Assembly: GCF_001571225.1 (NCBI RefSeq) | Contig: NZ_BCTJ01000017.1 | Span: 1 to 64,000 of the forward strand | Direction: 5' to 3' | Source: Hydrogenophaga palleronii NBRC 102513 | GTDB lineage: Bacteria; Pseudomonadota; Gammaproteobacteria; Burkholderiales; Burkholderiaceae_C | DNA: 64,000 nt | In this document: positions 1 through 9,123 of the stretch, in pieces | Position numbering within the stretch: the first letter of the stretch is position 1 | How the letters are laid out: every line of letters starts with the position of its first letter | Position numbers and translations under genes: made by a program | Notes under the pieces: model-generated | What the model was told of the DNA's origin: nothing | Database searches by the model: none | The model's input: the letters and a program-made list of their open reading frames with translations, nothing else

Positions 1-81
1 GGCGCAGCCGGACCCTTGTTGCCTCTGGATGGGGCTGCGGCATGCGGTGCGCCCCGCGCTCCGGCGCCACAGGCCACTGAG

Positions 82-765
82 ATGGACGGCGCGGCGGGCC
101 AGGGCCTTCTGCAAACGCTGGCGCAGGCCGATGGCCTGGGCCGTGCTGTCGCCCTGCTGCTGCTGGCCATGTCGGTATCGAGCTGGGTGGTGATTCTCTG
201 GAAGGGCTGGCTGCTGCGCCGCGCGGCCGCCGATCTGCGATTGAGCACCGCCGCCTTCTGGCAGGCCGGCGGTCTGGACGACGCCCAGGCCCGCCTGCAA
301 CGCCTGGACCCGCGCCAGATCGTCTTGCCGCTGCTGCAGGCCGCGCGCAGCCTGGAGGGCGCCGCACCGCACACCCTGGCCGCCGCCGGCGATCGCTCGC
401 AACAACTCACCCGCGTGCTGCGCGACGCCCTGCACGGCGTGCTGCACCGCCTGCAGTTCGGCCAGGTGCTGCTGGCCACCGTGGGCTCCACCGCGCCCTT
501 CGTCGGCCTGCTGGGCACCGTCTGGGGCATCTACCACGCGCTCACCGGCATCGGCCTGGACGGCGCGGCCTTCCGCATCGAACAGGTGTCGGGCCCGGTG
601 GGCGAGGCGCTGGTGATGACCGCCGCGGGCCTGGCGGTGGCGATTCCGGCCGTGCTCGCCTACAACGTGCTGGGCCGCCAGATCGCGCGCATCGAGGCCG
701 ATCTGGAAGGGTTTGCGCGCGACCTGCGCGAGCTGCTCGCCCATCCACAGGGCCAGGAGAAATGA
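82..765 (+). CDS. exbB: ExbB/TolQ/MotA-family proton channel subunit (TonB energising complex)
   Basis: This inner-membrane subunit forms, with ExbD, the proton-driven motor that energises TonB. The 227-residue product has a first membrane span near residues 22-43, then a cytoplasmic region, then two spans containing the family blocks GSTAPFVGLLGTVWGIY and GEALVMTAAGLAVAIPAVLA. An in-frame TTG at 16 would add 22 low-complexity residues; the ATG at 82 is preferred because it gives a family-typical N-terminus. It lies 46 bases before exbD, and pairing with exbD rather than with a tolA/tolB/pal set favours ExbB over TolQ. A tonB gene would be expected upstream, but the 81 bases before the start show no recognisable TonB end. 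Confidence 0.9.
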   Translation: MDGAAGQGLLQTLAQADGLGRAVALLLLAMSVSSWVVILWKGWLLRRAAADLRLSTAAFWQAGGLDDAQARLQRLDPRQIVLPLLQAARSLEGAAPHTLAAAGDRSQQLTRVLRDALHGVLHRLQFGQVLLATVGSTAPFVGLLGTVWGIYHALTGIGLDGAAFRIEQVSGPVGEALVMTAAGLAVAIPAVLAYNVLGRQIARIEADLEGFARDLRELLAHPQGQEK

Positions 766-811
766 GACCCGCCGCCAACCCGCGTGAGCAGTGGGGCGTG
801 AGGGCCATCCC

Positions 812-1258
812 ATGAGCTTCGGCCGGCTGGAGCGTCCCACGGGCGACCGGCCCATGAGCGACATCAACGTCACGCCGCTGGTGGACGTGATGCTGGTGCT
901 GCTGGTCATCTTCATCATCGCCGCGCCGGTCATGGCCGGGCGGCTGGCGCTGGAGTTGCCGCGCGCCGAACTGCCCGCGGCCGCACCGGCGGCGAGCGAG
1001 GCCTTTGTCTCGATCAACCTCGACGCCGCGGGCCAGCTGCACTGGAACGACGAGCCGCTGGCCGAAGAGACGCTGCGCCAGCGCCTGCAGGACACCGCGC
1101 GGCGCAACCCCGCAACCGAACTGCAGTTGCGTGCCGACGCCAGCGTGCCCTACGGTCGCGTGGTGCAGCTGATCGCGCTCGCACAGGGTGCCGGCCTCTC
1201 GCGCATCGGCTTCGTCGCCGACGCCGCGCCGCCCCCGACCGCCCCGCTGGCGCGCTGA
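812..1258 (+). CDS. exbD: ExbD/TolR-family biopolymer transport protein
   Basis: ExbD is the partner of ExbB; it has one membrane helix and a periplasmic domain. The 148-residue product shows the hallmark motif [20 protein letters not shown]. Asp25, in PLVD, is the proton-carrying residue known from E. coli ExbD. A GTG at 791 would add seven residues. The ATG at 812 is chosen because AGGG sits 7 bases upstream and the resulting start matches the family. It is co-directional with exbB and probably co-transcribed. Nothing is missing or fused. Confidence 0.92.
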   Translation: MSFGRLERPTGDRPMSDINVTPLVDVMLVLLVIFIIAAPVMAGRLALELPRAELPAAAPAASEAFVSINLDAAGQLHWNDEPLAEETLRQRLQDTARRNPATELQLRADASVPYGRVVQLIALAQGAGLSRIGFVADAAPPPTAPLAR

Positions 1259-1294
1259 ATGGCCGGCACGGCGGGCGTGGCCCGGGCCAAGGCC

Positions 1295-1300
1295 TAAAAT
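1295..1300 (+). promoter_or_regulatory. Candidate -10 element upstream of leuS
   Basis: TAAAAT matches the sigma70 -10 consensus at five of six bases and sits in the exbD-leuS gap about 75 bases before the leuS start. No convincing -35 hexamer is seen at 16-18 bases, so this remains a weak prediction. Confidence 0.35.
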
Positions 1301-1311
1301 CCGGCATCTCC

Positions 1312-1337
1312 CGCGCGCCCAGCCGCGCGTTGTTTCT
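1312..1337 (+). terminator. GC hairpin with T-rich tail between exbD and leuS
   Basis: CGCGCG (1312-1317) and CGCGCG (1324-1329) can pair around a six-base loop, followed by TTGTTTCT. It resembles a short intrinsic terminator after exbD, but it lies downstream of the candidate leuS -10, so it could also act as a leader attenuator. The stem is short and the T-tract imperfect. Confidence 0.35.
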
Positions 1338-1374
1338 CCCCTCACCGTCGCCGGCCAGTCCGGATCCCTGGTTC

Positions 1375-4059
1375 ATGCAAGACAAATACGCCCACAAGGA
1401 AGTCGAGCGCGCCGCGCACGCCCACTGGAACGCCACCGACGCCTACCGCGTGACCGAGGACGCGGGCAAGACCAAGTTCTACGCCTGCTCCATGCTGCCC
1501 TACCCCAGCGGCAAGCTGCACATGGGCCATGTGCGCAACTACACCATCAACGACATGCTGGCGCGCCAGTTGCGCATGAAGGGCATGAACGTGCTCATGC
1601 CCATGGGCTGGGACGCCTTCGGCCTGCCGGCCGAAAACGCGGCGCTCAAGAACGGCGTGCCGCCGGCGAAGTGGACCTACGAAAACATCGCCTACATGAA
1701 GCAGCAGATGCAGGCCATGGGCCTGGCCATCGACTGGTCGCGCGAAGTCGCCACCTGCGACCCGAGCTACTACAAGTGGAACCAGTGGCTGTTCCTGAAG
1801 ATGCTGGAAAAGGGCATCGCCTACCGCAAGACCCAGGTGGTGAACTGGGACCCGGTGGACCAGACCGTGCTGGCCAACGAACAGGTGATCGACGGCAAGG
1901 GCTGGCGCACCGGCGCGGTGGTCGAGAAGCGCGAGATCCCGGGCTATTACCTCAACATCACCGCCTACGCCGACGAGCTGCTCGACCACGTGCAGGTCGG
2001 CAACCCCAAGGCCACGCTCAACGGCTGGCCCGACAAGGTGCGGCTGATGCAGGAGAACTGGATCGGCAAGAGCGAAGGCGTGCGCTTCGCTTTCCCGCAC
2101 ACCATCCAGGACAGCGCCGGTGAGCCCATCGGCGGTGGCCGCATGTACGTGTTCACCACGCGCCCCGACACCATCATGGGCGTGACCTTCTGCGCCGTCG
2201 CGCCCGAGCACCCGCTGGCCATGCACGCCGCGGCCGGCAACCCGGCGCTGGCCGCGTTCATCGAAGAATGCAAGACCGGCGGCACCACCGAAGCCGAACT
2301 CGCCACGCAGGAAAAGAAGGGCATGCCCACCGGCCTGTCCGTCACGCACCCGCTCACCGGCGAAGAGGTGGACGTGTGGGTCGGCAACTACGTGCTGATG
2401 AGCTACGGCGACGGTGCCGTGATGGGCGTGCCCGCGCACGACGAGCGCGACTTCGCGTTCGCCAACAAGTACGGCCTGAAGATCCGGCAGGTGGTCGCGG
2501 TCGAGGGCGAAACCTTCAGCACCGAGACCTGGGCCGACTGGTACGGTGACAAACAACGCGGCGTGTGCGTGAACTCCGGCGCGCTCGATGGCCTCACGTA
2601 CAAGGAAGCGGTGGACAAGGTCGCTGCGCTGCTGTCCGCCAAGGACATGGGCGAGAAGAAGACCACCTTCCGCCTGCGCGACTGGGGCGTGAGCCGTCAG
2701 CGTTACTGGGGCACCCCGATCCCCATCATCCATTGCGCCGAACACGGCGCCGTGCCGGTGCCCGAGGCCGACCTGCCGGTGGTGCTGCCGCAAGACTGCA
2801 TTCCCGACGGCTCGGGCAACCCGCTGCACAAGCACGAAGGCTTCCATGCCGGCGTGGTCTGCCCGGTGTGCGGCCAGCCCGCGCGCCGCGAGACCGACAC
2901 CATGGACACCTTCGTGGACTCGTCCTGGTATTTCATGCGCTACTGCGATCCGCAGAACAGCGAGCAAATGGTGGCCGGCGGTGCCGACTACTGGATGCCG
3001 ATGGACCAGTACATCGGCGGCATCGAACACGCCATCCTGCACCTGCTGTACGCGCGTTTCTGGACCAAGGTGATGCGCGACATGGGCCTGGTGAAGGTCG
3101 ACGAGCCCTTCACCCACCTGCTCACGCAGGGCATGGTGCTCAACCACATCTACAGCCGCCGCACCGCCAAGGGCGGCAAAGACTATTTCTGGCCGCACGA
3201 CGTGGAGCACGTGCTCGACGACACCGGCAAGGTGGTGGGCGCCAAGCTGAAGAACCCGGCCACCAGCGGCGACGGCATGCTGCCGGTGGGCACGCCGATC
3301 GACTACGAGGGCGTGGGCACCATGTCCAAGTCGAAGAACAACGGCGTTGATCCGCAGGACCTGATCGAGAAGTACGGTGCCGACACCGCGCGCCTGTACA
3401 CCATGTTCACCTCGCCGCCCGAAGCCACGTTGGAGTGGAACGACGCCGCGGTGGAAGGCAGCTACCGGTTCCTGCGCCGCGTCTGGGCCTTCGGCCACAA
3501 GCTCTCCAGCATCGGCTCCGGCTGGGGTGCGCTCGCCGCTGGCGTGGGCAAACAGTCGCTGTCCAAGGCCGCCAAGGCCCTGCGGCTCGAAGTGCACACC
3601 GTGCTCAAGCAGGTGGACTACGACTACCAGCGCATGCAATACAACACCGTGGTCTCGGGCGCGATGAAGATGCTCAACGCGCTGGAAGACTTCAAGTCCG
3701 ACGGCTCGGCGGGCGACAACGCCGCGCAGGCCGAGGGCTTCGGCATCCTGCTGCGCTGCATCTACCCGGCCACGCCGCACATCGCCCACACCCAATGGAG
3801 CCAGCTGGGCTACGCCGGTGAACTGCTCGACGCGCCCTGGCCGCAGGCCGAAGGGGCCGCCCTGCAGCGCGACGAGCTGGAGCTGATGCTGCAGATCAAC
3901 GGCAAGCTGCGCGGCAGCGTCACCGTGCCGGCTTCGGCCGACAAGGCCGCCATCGAAGCCGCGGCCCTGGCACACGAGGCCTTCGTCAAGCAGGCCGCCG
4001 GTGCGGCACCGAAAAAGGTGGTGGTCGTGCCCGGCCGCCTGGTCAACGTCGTCATCTGA
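1375..4059 (+). CDS. leuS: Leucine--tRNA ligase
   Basis: This cytoplasmic class I aminoacyl-tRNA synthetase charges tRNA-Leu with leucine using ATP. The 894-residue product has the HIGH-type motif HMGH at residues 49-52 and the KMSKS-type motif MSKSK at about 650-654, with the CP1 editing insertion between them and the anticodon-binding region at the C-terminus. The length is normal for the family. An upstream in-frame start at 1330 would add 15 non-conserved residues; ATG 1375 (MQDKY) matches the usual bacterial LeuRS start. The next gene, lptE, begins 11 bases after the stop, indicating one transcript with lptE and holA. Confidence 0.98.
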   Translation: MQDKYAHKEVERAAHAHWNATDAYRVTEDAGKTKFYACSMLPYPSGKLHMGHVRNYTINDMLARQLRMKGMNVLMPMGWDAFGLPAENAALKNGVPPAKWTYENIAYMKQQMQAMGLAIDWSREVATCDPSYYKWNQWLFLKMLEKGIAYRKTQVVNWDPVDQTVLANEQVIDGKGWRTGAVVEKREIPGYYLNITAYADELLDHVQVGNPKATLNGWPDKVRLMQENWIGKSEGVRFAFPHTIQDSAGEPIGGGRMYVFTTRPDTIMGVTFCAVAPEHPLAMHAAAGNPALAAFIEECKTGGTTEAELATQEKKGMPTGLSVTHPLTGEEVDVWVGNYVLMSYGDGAVMGVPAHDERDFAFANKYGLKIRQVVAVEGETFSTETWADWYGDKQRGVCVNSGALDGLTYKEAVDKVAALLSAKDMGEKKTTFRLRDWGVSRQRYWGTPIPIIHCAEHGAVPVPEADLPVVLPQDCIPDGSGNPLHKHEGFHAGVVCPVCGQPARRETDTMDTFVDSSWYFMRYCDPQNSEQMVAGGADYWMPMDQYIGGIEHAILHLLYARFWTKVMRDMGLVKVDEPFTHLLTQGMVLNHIYSRRTAKGGKDYFWPHDVEHVLDDTGKVVGAKLKNPATSGDGMLPVGTPIDYEGVGTMSKSKNNGVDPQDLIEKYGADTARLYTMFTSPPEATLEWNDAAVEGSYRFLRRVWAFGHKLSSIGSGWGALAAGVGKQSLSKAAKALRLEVHTVLKQVDYDYQRMQYNTVVSGAMKMLNALEDFKSDGSAGDNAAQAEGFGILLRCIYPATPHIAHTQWSQLGYAGELLDAPWPQAEGAALQRDELELMLQINGKLRGSVTVPASADKAAIEAAALAHEAFVKQAAGAAPKKVVVVPGRLVNVVI

Positions 4060-4069
4060 GGCAATCCCC

Positions 4070-4624
4070 ATGCAAGACAGCCGCCGTCGCTCCCTCTCCA
4101 CCCCGGCCACCACCCGGCGCCGCGCCCTGCTGCAACTGGGCGCGGGCAGCGTGGCCCTGCTGGGCCTGAGCGGCTGCGGCTTCGCGCTGCGCAAGGCGCC
4201 CACGTTTGCGTTCAAGTCGATCCGCATTGCGGGCAGCACCGGCACCTACGTGGCGCGTGAGCTGCGTGCGGCCCTGATCGCCAACGGCCTCACGGTCTAC
4301 ACCGCAGATGTGCCGGCCGGCACCGCGCCCGCCGAGGTGGTGCTCACGGTGCTGAACGACCAGCGCGAACGCATCGCGGTGGGCCAGACCGCCGCCGGCC
4401 AGGTGCGAGAGCTGCAACTGCGCACGCGCTTCCGCTTCCGTTTGCGCACCGCGAACGAGAAGGACCTGATCGACGACGTGGAGCTGCTGGTCGAGCGCGA
4501 CCTGAGCTTCAGCGAAACCGCCGTGCTCTCGAAAGACGCGGAAGAGCAGCTGCTGTACCGCGACACGGTGTCGGACGCGGTCGAGCAGGTGATGCGCCGC
4601 CTGGCCGCCGTCAAGTCGCTCTGA
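4070..4624 (+). CDS. lptE: LPS-assembly lipoprotein LptE
   Basis: LptE is an outer-membrane lipoprotein that plugs the LptD barrel and helps deliver lipopolysaccharide to the cell surface. The 184-residue product has a basic N-terminus with a twin-arginine-like stretch, a hydrophobic segment, and a lipobox LSGC about 40 residues in, followed by a lipoprotein domain with FKSIRI and a C-terminal helix (YRDTVSDAVEQVMRRL). Its place between leuS and holA is the classic proteobacterial arrangement and supports the assignment despite low sequence conservation in this family. ATG 4070 is 11 bases after leuS; the longer in-frame extension overlaps leuS and is unlikely. Confidence 0.9.
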   Translation: MQDSRRRSLSTPATTRRRALLQLGAGSVALLGLSGCGFALRKAPTFAFKSIRIAGSTGTYVARELRAALIANGLTVYTADVPAGTAPAEVVLTVLNDQRERIAVGQTAAGQVRELQLRTRFRFRLRTANEKDLIDDVELLVERDLSFSETAVLSKDAEEQLLYRDTVSDAVEQVMRRLAAVKSL

Positions 4625-4640
4625 GGCACGGCACACGCCC

Positions 4641-5693
4641 ATGCAGATTGCCGCCCCGCAACTCGCCGCCCAGCTGCAGCGTGGTCTGAAGAGCCTGTAC
4701 ACCCTGCACGGCGACGAGCCGCTGCTGGTGCAGGAGGCCGCCGACGCCATCCGCGCCGCCGCCCGCGAACAGGGTTTCACCGAGCGCACAGTGCACACCG
4801 TGGCCGGCGCGCACTTTGACTGGGGCGAGGTGCTGGCCAGCGGCGGCTCCATGAGCCTGTTCGCCGACAAGCAACTGATCGAGGTGCGCATCCCCTCGGG
4901 CAAGCCGGGCAAGGACGGCTCGCTGGCCTTGCAGCAGATTGCCGAAGCCGCGCAGGGCAACGACAGCACGCTCACGCTGGTGATCCTGCCGCGGCTCGAC
5001 ATGGCGACGCAAAAGGGCGCCTGGTTCGGTGCGCTGGAGAGTTTTGGCGCCACCATCAAGCTCGACCCGGTGGACCGCAAGGCCCTGCCGCAGTGGATCG
5101 CGTTGCGCCTGCAGCAGCAGGGCCAGCGCGTGGTGGCGGGCGAAGAAGGCCAGCGCACGCTGCAGTTTTTTGCCGACCGCGTGGAAGGCAACCTGCTCGC
5201 CGCGCACCAGGAAATCCAGAAGCTCGCGCTGCTGCACCCGGCCGGCGAGCTGTCGTTCGAGCAGGTGGAGGCCGCCGTGCTCAACGTGGCGCGTTACGAC
5301 GCCTTCAAGCTCGCCGAGGCCGTGCTGGGTGGCCAGGTGCAGCGCGTGCAGCGCATGCTCGACGGCTTGCAGGCCGAAGGCGAGGCGCCGGTGCTGGTGC
5401 ACTGGGCGCTGGCCGAAGACATCCGCACCCTGCACCGCATCCGCACCGCGATGGACGCCGGCCGCCCGCTGCCCATGGCGCTGCGCGAGAACCGCGTGTG
5501 GGGCGTGAAAGAGAAGCTGATGGAGCGCGCGCTGCCGCTGCTCAACATCGCCACGCTCTCGCGCTGGCTCGACGATGCCCACACCGTGGACGGCATCGTC
5601 AAGGGCCTGAAGGTGCCGAACTGGCCAGCCGATCCCTGGCAGGCCTTGCAGCAGATGGCGATGAAGGTGTCGCTGGCCTGCGCGCTGCGCTGA
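4641..5693 (+). CDS. holA: DNA polymerase III subunit delta
   Basis: The delta subunit of the clamp loader opens the beta sliding clamp during replication. The 350-residue product has the usual length and the family N-terminus (YTLHGDEPLLVQEAADAIR), the central FADRVEGNLLAAHQEIQKL block, and a C-terminal collar domain (WLDDAHTVDGIVKGL). It follows lptE by 16 bases and is the last gene of the leuS-lptE-holA run. It converges with the AraC-family gene; no clear terminator is visible in the 73-base gap. Confidence 0.96.
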   Translation: MQIAAPQLAAQLQRGLKSLYTLHGDEPLLVQEAADAIRAAAREQGFTERTVHTVAGAHFDWGEVLASGGSMSLFADKQLIEVRIPSGKPGKDGSLALQQIAEAAQGNDSTLTLVILPRLDMATQKGAWFGALESFGATIKLDPVDRKALPQWIALRLQQQGQRVVAGEEGQRTLQFFADRVEGNLLAAHQEIQKLALLHPAGELSFEQVEAAVLNVARYDAFKLAEAVLGGQVQRVQRMLDGLQAEGEAPVLVHWALAEDIRTLHRIRTAMDAGRPLPMALRENRVWGVKEKLMERALPLLNIATLSRWLDDAHTVDGIVKGLKVPNWPADPWQALQQMAMKVSLACALR

Positions 5694-5766
5694 GCCTGGG
5701 TTGGGTACCGCCGGGCATGTGAAGCCGGCCAGGGCCGACACACGACTGACGACCGACGACGGGAAC

Positions 5767-6753
5767 CTAAACCACCGAACCGGAAGCGCGTTGCGCCGAT
5801 TCGCGGAAATCGCTCGGCGACTGCCCGGTGTGCTCGCGGAACACGCGGCTGAAATGCGCGCCGTTGTTGAAGCCCCAAGAGAACGCGATCTCGGTGATGG
5901 TGCGTGGCGGCTGCGCGCCCCGCGCCGGTTGCGCGAGTTCGCGCATGCAGGCCTGGATGCGCTGGCGCTGGATGTAGTGCGCCAGCGTGTCGTCTTCCGC
6001 GCTGAAGGCTTTGTGCAGGTGCCGCTTGCTGCAGTTGAGCGCCTGCGCAATGTGGTCCAGCGTGAGCGAAGGGTCTCGCAGGTGCTGGCCGATGTGCTCG
6101 CGGATGCGGTCACGAAACGCCTCCAGCTGCGTGGTGCCGTTCTCGCGCCCCGCGAGCTCCTGCAGCGACAGCCGCACCAGCTCCACGATGAGTTCACCCG
6201 CACCACGCGCGGCGCTCTCGCTCATGCCGGGCAGCTCCTGGTAGGTGGTGCGCATGGTTTCCAGCGCCACGCGCGCGATGCCGTTCATGCCGCCCACGTG
6301 CCGCGCCATCAGCGGCTCCAGGCGCAGGCCGCGCTCAAGCAGTTGCTCCTTGGGCAGCATCACGATCAGGTGTTCCACCCGGTCGGGGTTGGCAATCTCG
6401 TAGCTGCCGGTGGTGTCGTAGATCGCCCAGCCACCGGGCCGCACCCAGGCTTCGCGGTGGTGTTGCTGCACGCCCGCGCTGCCGCGCCAGGGCGCGACGA
6501 TCTTCAGGTAGGCGCGCTCGCTGCCACGCGCCAGCTGCGTGCTGCGCAGCACGCGGTGGCGGTTCGCTTCCAGTTTGGTCAGCACCACGTCGCCCGCGTT
6601 CGAGGCTTGCATGTGGCCGTCGAAGCCGGTGTCGCCGTACAGGTCTGACTCCAGCCCGCCGAAGTGCGTCCACACCCAGTCGCGCCAGATCGCCGCGCGC
6701 TCGCCGGGCGCGACGATGTCGGTGCTCATGGTGGAGGAGGTGGTGGCACCCAT
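5767..6753 (-). CDS. AraC-family transcriptional regulator (FeaR-like)
   Basis: This is a DNA-binding regulator, probably of the divergent transporter operon. The 328-residue product has an N-terminal AraC-binding-like sensory domain (about residues 10-190) as in FeaR-type activators of aromatic aldehyde/amine catabolism, and a C-terminal double helix-turn-helix (about 220-320) with LTLDHIAQALNCSKRHLHK and ITEIAFSWGFNNGAHFSRVF. Start choice is uncertain: ATG 6753 (MGATTSS) and ATG 6729 (MSTDIV) both lack a good Shine-Dalgarno, and an upstream in-frame start adds a non-conserved tail. The divergent partner and the downstream aldehyde dehydrogenase make an aromatic or aldehyde inducer plausible; that is inference. 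Confidence 0.85.
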   Translation of the reverse strand: MGATTSSTMSTDIVAPGERAAIWRDWVWTHFGGLESDLYGDTGFDGHMQASNAGDVVLTKLEANRHRVLRSTQLARGSERAYLKIVAPWRGSAGVQQHHREAWVRPGGWAIYDTTGSYEIANPDRVEHLIVMLPKEQLLERGLRLEPLMARHVGGMNGIARVALETMRTTYQELPGMSESAARGAGELIVELVRLSLQELAGRENGTTQLEAFRDRIREHIGQHLRDPSLTLDHIAQALNCSKRHLHKAFSAEDDTLAHYIQRQRIQACMRELAQPARGAQPPRTITEIAFSWGFNNGAHFSRVFREHTGQSPSDFRESAQRASGSVV

Positions 6754-6795
6754 GGTTGAAATTATGGGGGCCGACCTCGCCGCGTGTGGCGCGCA

Positions 6796-6836
6796 TTGTC
6801 CAGGGTTAACCCGAAGCGGTGTGCGCGTTTGGACAA
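6796..6836. promoter_or_regulatory. Inverted repeats in the divergent araC-transporter control region
   Basis: TTGTCCA (6796-6802) and TGGACAA (6830-6836) are exact inverted arms separated by 27 bases, and a perfect ten-base palindrome GGGTTAACCC lies inside at 6803-6812. The position between the divergent regulator and the binding-protein gene (ATG 6921) fits an operator. Which arm set the AraC protein uses cannot be told from sequence. Confidence 0.5.
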
Positions 6837-6920
6837 GCAGCGAGTGCACCGACAGCACAGCGCCACGCGCCGGTTCTTCCTAGGATGCGAGCTGACATCA
6901 CAACTCCAGGAGACATTGCC

Positions 6921-8117
6921 ATGGCCCATCCCAATCGACGACTGGTCATCCGAAGCGCCGCCGCCACGGTGGGCGCCATGTCCTTCGCGCCGCAGTTGCT
7001 CGCGCAGCCGGCACCTGTGCGCATCGGTTATTCCATGTCGCGCACCGGCCCCTGGACGGGCGGCGCGCAAGTGAGCCAGGAGCCCAACTACCTGCTGTGG
7101 GCCGAGCAGCAGAACGCCGCGGGTGGCCTGGACGTGAAGGGTGTGCGCCGCAAGATCGAACTCATCAGCAGCGACGACCGCAGCGACATGGAAACCGTGG
7201 TGCGTACCTACGAGAAGCTGATGGGCAGCGACAAGATGGACCTGGTGCTGCCGCCCTGGGGCAGCAACGCCAACTTCGCCGTGGCCCCGCTGGCGAACCG
7301 CATGGGCTACCCCTTCCTCGCGCCCACCGCACTCTCGCGCCGCCTGGCCGAGATGAAGCTGCCCTACTTCTTCCTGTTGCTGCAGCAACCCAAGCCGATG
7401 TGCGACGCGCTGGTGGACATGCTCAAGGCCAACGGCGTGAAGACCGTGGCCGTCGTCTATGTGGACGACCTCTTCGGGCTGGAGAACTACTCGGCGCTCA
7501 AGGTGGCGCTGCAAGGCACCGGCATCAGCCTGGTGCAGGAAACCAGCTACCCCGGTGGCGTGAAAGACCTGGGCCCCACGCTGCGCAGCATCAAGGACAA
7601 GAACCCCGACGCCTTCGTCGGCTTCACCTACCCGCCCGACACCATCCTGGCCAGCCGCCAGGCGAAGGAAATCGGCTTCAACCCCAAGTTCTTCTACGCC
7701 TCGGTCGGCACCGCCTTCCCGCTCTACAAGAACGTGATGACGCCCGCCGGCGCCGAAGGCGTGCTGGGCATGGGCTCGTGGAACGGCAAGACCAGCCCGG
7801 GCGCCAAGGCCTACTTCGACGCCCACGTGGCGAGCCAGAAGAAGGAACCCGACCGCTGGGCCAGCGGCGCCACCTGGGCCGGGCTGGAGATCCTCACCAA
7901 CGCGGTGAAGGCGCAGGGCCTGGACCGCAAGGCGATCCGCGACTACGTGGCCAACAACACGCACAAGACCATCATTGGAGACATCCGCTTCAACGGCAGC
8001 GAGAACGTGGGCACGCCGGGCACCGTGGGCCAGTGGCAGAACGGCGAGTTCGAGGTGGTGTGGCCGCAGCAGGTGGCCACCGCCAAGCTGAACCCCGCGA
8101 AGCCGGCATGGAAGTAG
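6921..8117 (+). CDS. LIV-type ABC transporter periplasmic substrate-binding protein
   Basis: This is a periplasmic type I binding protein of the branched-chain amino acid/amide family, delivering ligand to the permeases encoded next. The 398-residue product starts with a signal peptide containing a paired-arginine run (NRRLVIRSAAA) ending near LLAQPA, followed by the Peripla_BP_6 fold (VRIGYSMSRTGPWTGG, then SSDDRSDMETVVRTYEKL). ATG 6921 is chosen over upstream in-frame starts because AGGAGA sits 7 bases before it and the signal peptide begins there. The ligand is unknown: members of this family also import aromatic acids, amides and urea, and the neighbouring aldehyde dehydrogenase hints at an aromatic substrate. 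Confidence 0.88.
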   Translation: MAHPNRRLVIRSAAATVGAMSFAPQLLAQPAPVRIGYSMSRTGPWTGGAQVSQEPNYLLWAEQQNAAGGLDVKGVRRKIELISSDDRSDMETVVRTYEKLMGSDKMDLVLPPWGSNANFAVAPLANRMGYPFLAPTALSRRLAEMKLPYFFLLLQQPKPMCDALVDMLKANGVKTVAVVYVDDLFGLENYSALKVALQGTGISLVQETSYPGGVKDLGPTLRSIKDKNPDAFVGFTYPPDTILASRQAKEIGFNPKFFYASVGTAFPLYKNVMTPAGAEGVLGMGSWNGKTSPGAKAYFDAHVASQKKEPDRWASGATWAGLEILTNAVKAQGLDRKAIRDYVANNTHKTIIGDIRFNGSENVGTPGTVGQWQNGEFEVVWPQQVATAKLNPAKPAWK

Positions 8118-8187
8118 AGCTCCCCCCGCGCCGCGCACCCCTCAAGGGGCAACGTCTGCGGCCCGGCAAAGCCGGTTCCGCGACGTT
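8118..8187 (+). repeat. Intercistronic palindromic element, copy A
   Basis: It begins at the stop codon of the binding-protein gene: a C-rich stretch, a CCCC/GGGG mini-hairpin (around 8138-8149), then a 37-base hairpin at 8151-8187. Reading in, the hairpin has arms AACGT/ACGTT, GCGG/CCGC and CCGGC/GCCGG around an AAA loop. Positions 8156-8182 are identical to 10200-10226 in copy B, while the outermost arms differ but still pair. It ends 27 bases before livH. It may set mRNA stability or the ratio of binding protein to permease, like REP elements in other ABC operons; that role is inferred. Confidence 0.8.
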
Positions 8188-8214
8188 CTGGATCACGTTT
8201 CTTCTCTCCGCCGT

Positions 8215-9117
8215 ATGTCCTTCTCTGCCTGGCTAGAACTCATCGCCTCCGGTCTCATCACCGGGGGCATCTACGCGCTCGTCGCGCTCGGGCTGAACCT
8301 GCAGTACGGGCTGATGCGCATCCTCAACATCGCGCATGGTGAGTTCCTGATGGTGGGGGCTTTCCTCACCTGGATGGTGCAGACCTCGTTCGGCCTCTCG
8401 CCGCTGTGGATGGTGCCGGTGTCGTTCGGCCTGCTGTTCGCGCTGGGCGTGGCGGTGCACTGGCTGTGTTTCCGCCGCCTCACCGCCACCTCGCCCAACC
8501 TCGACGTGTTCGAGGCGCGTGGCCTCATGGTCGCCTTCGGCCTCATGTTCCTGGTGCAGAACTTCATCTCCTACGTGTGGGGCGGTGACCTGCGCGGCTA
8601 CGACTACCTCACGCAGCCGCTGTCGATTCCGCTGCCGGGTGGCAGTGCGCAGTTCGCCGTCAACAAGCTGGTGGTGTTTGCGCTGGCGCTGCTGTTCTCG
8701 GGCGCGCTCATCGTGCTGCTGCGCACCACGTTGCTCGGCAAGGGTGTGCGCGCGCTGATGCAGTCGCCCACCGGCGCGCAGCTCATGGGCATCAACACCA
8801 AGCGCCTGCACCCGCTCATGTTCGGCATCGGCCTGGGCCTCTCGGGTGTGGCGGGTTGCCTGCTGTCGATGGCGTACACCATCAGCCCTTCGATGGGCGA
8901 GCCCTACACCGTCACCGCGCTCATCGTCATCACGCTCGGCGGCTTCGGCAGCATGGGCGGCGCGCTCGCGGGTGGCCTGCTGCTCGGCGTGATCGAGGCG
9001 CTGGGCATGCACTTCACCAACCCCTCGCTCAAGGCCCTGCTGAGCTACGTGGTGTTCATCGGCGTGCTGCTGCTGAGGCCCGAAGGCCTGTTCGCACGCA
9101 AGACGCGCAAGGCCTGA
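8215..9117 (+). CDS. livH: LIV-type ABC transporter permease (LivH-like)
   Basis: This inner-membrane permease is one half of the LIV-type channel. The 300-residue product is strongly hydrophobic with about eight predicted spans. It carries family motifs GGIYALVALGLNLQYGLMR near the N-terminus, LRTTLLGKGVRALMQ and the cytoplasmic loop preceding LGLSGVAGCLL, and ends with LLRPEGLFARKTRKA, the usual LivH C-terminus. It starts after repeat copy A and is followed by livM after 6 bases. Substrate specificity is not implied by the symbol. Confidence 0.92.
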   Translation: MSFSAWLELIASGLITGGIYALVALGLNLQYGLMRILNIAHGEFLMVGAFLTWMVQTSFGLSPLWMVPVSFGLLFALGVAVHWLCFRRLTATSPNLDVFEARGLMVAFGLMFLVQNFISYVWGGDLRGYDYLTQPLSIPLPGGSAQFAVNKLVVFALALLFSGALIVLLRTTLLGKGVRALMQSPTGAQLMGINTKRLHPLMFGIGLGLSGVAGCLLSMAYTISPSMGEPYTVTALIVITLGGFGSMGGALAGGLLLGVIEALGMHFTNPSLKALLSYVVFIGVLLLRPEGLFARKTRKA

Positions 9118-9123
9118 TCTCCC

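Noticed and set aside
1..81. C-terminus of tonB at the window start
   Set aside because: The frame ending at the TGA at 78-80 does not resemble a TonB C-terminal domain, and too little sequence is available.
1342..4245. A 967-codon open frame on the minus strand opposite leuS
   Set aside because: It is antisense to a certain leuS gene and its product is rich in His, Val, Gly and Ala with no domain; long antisense frames are expected in high-GC DNA.
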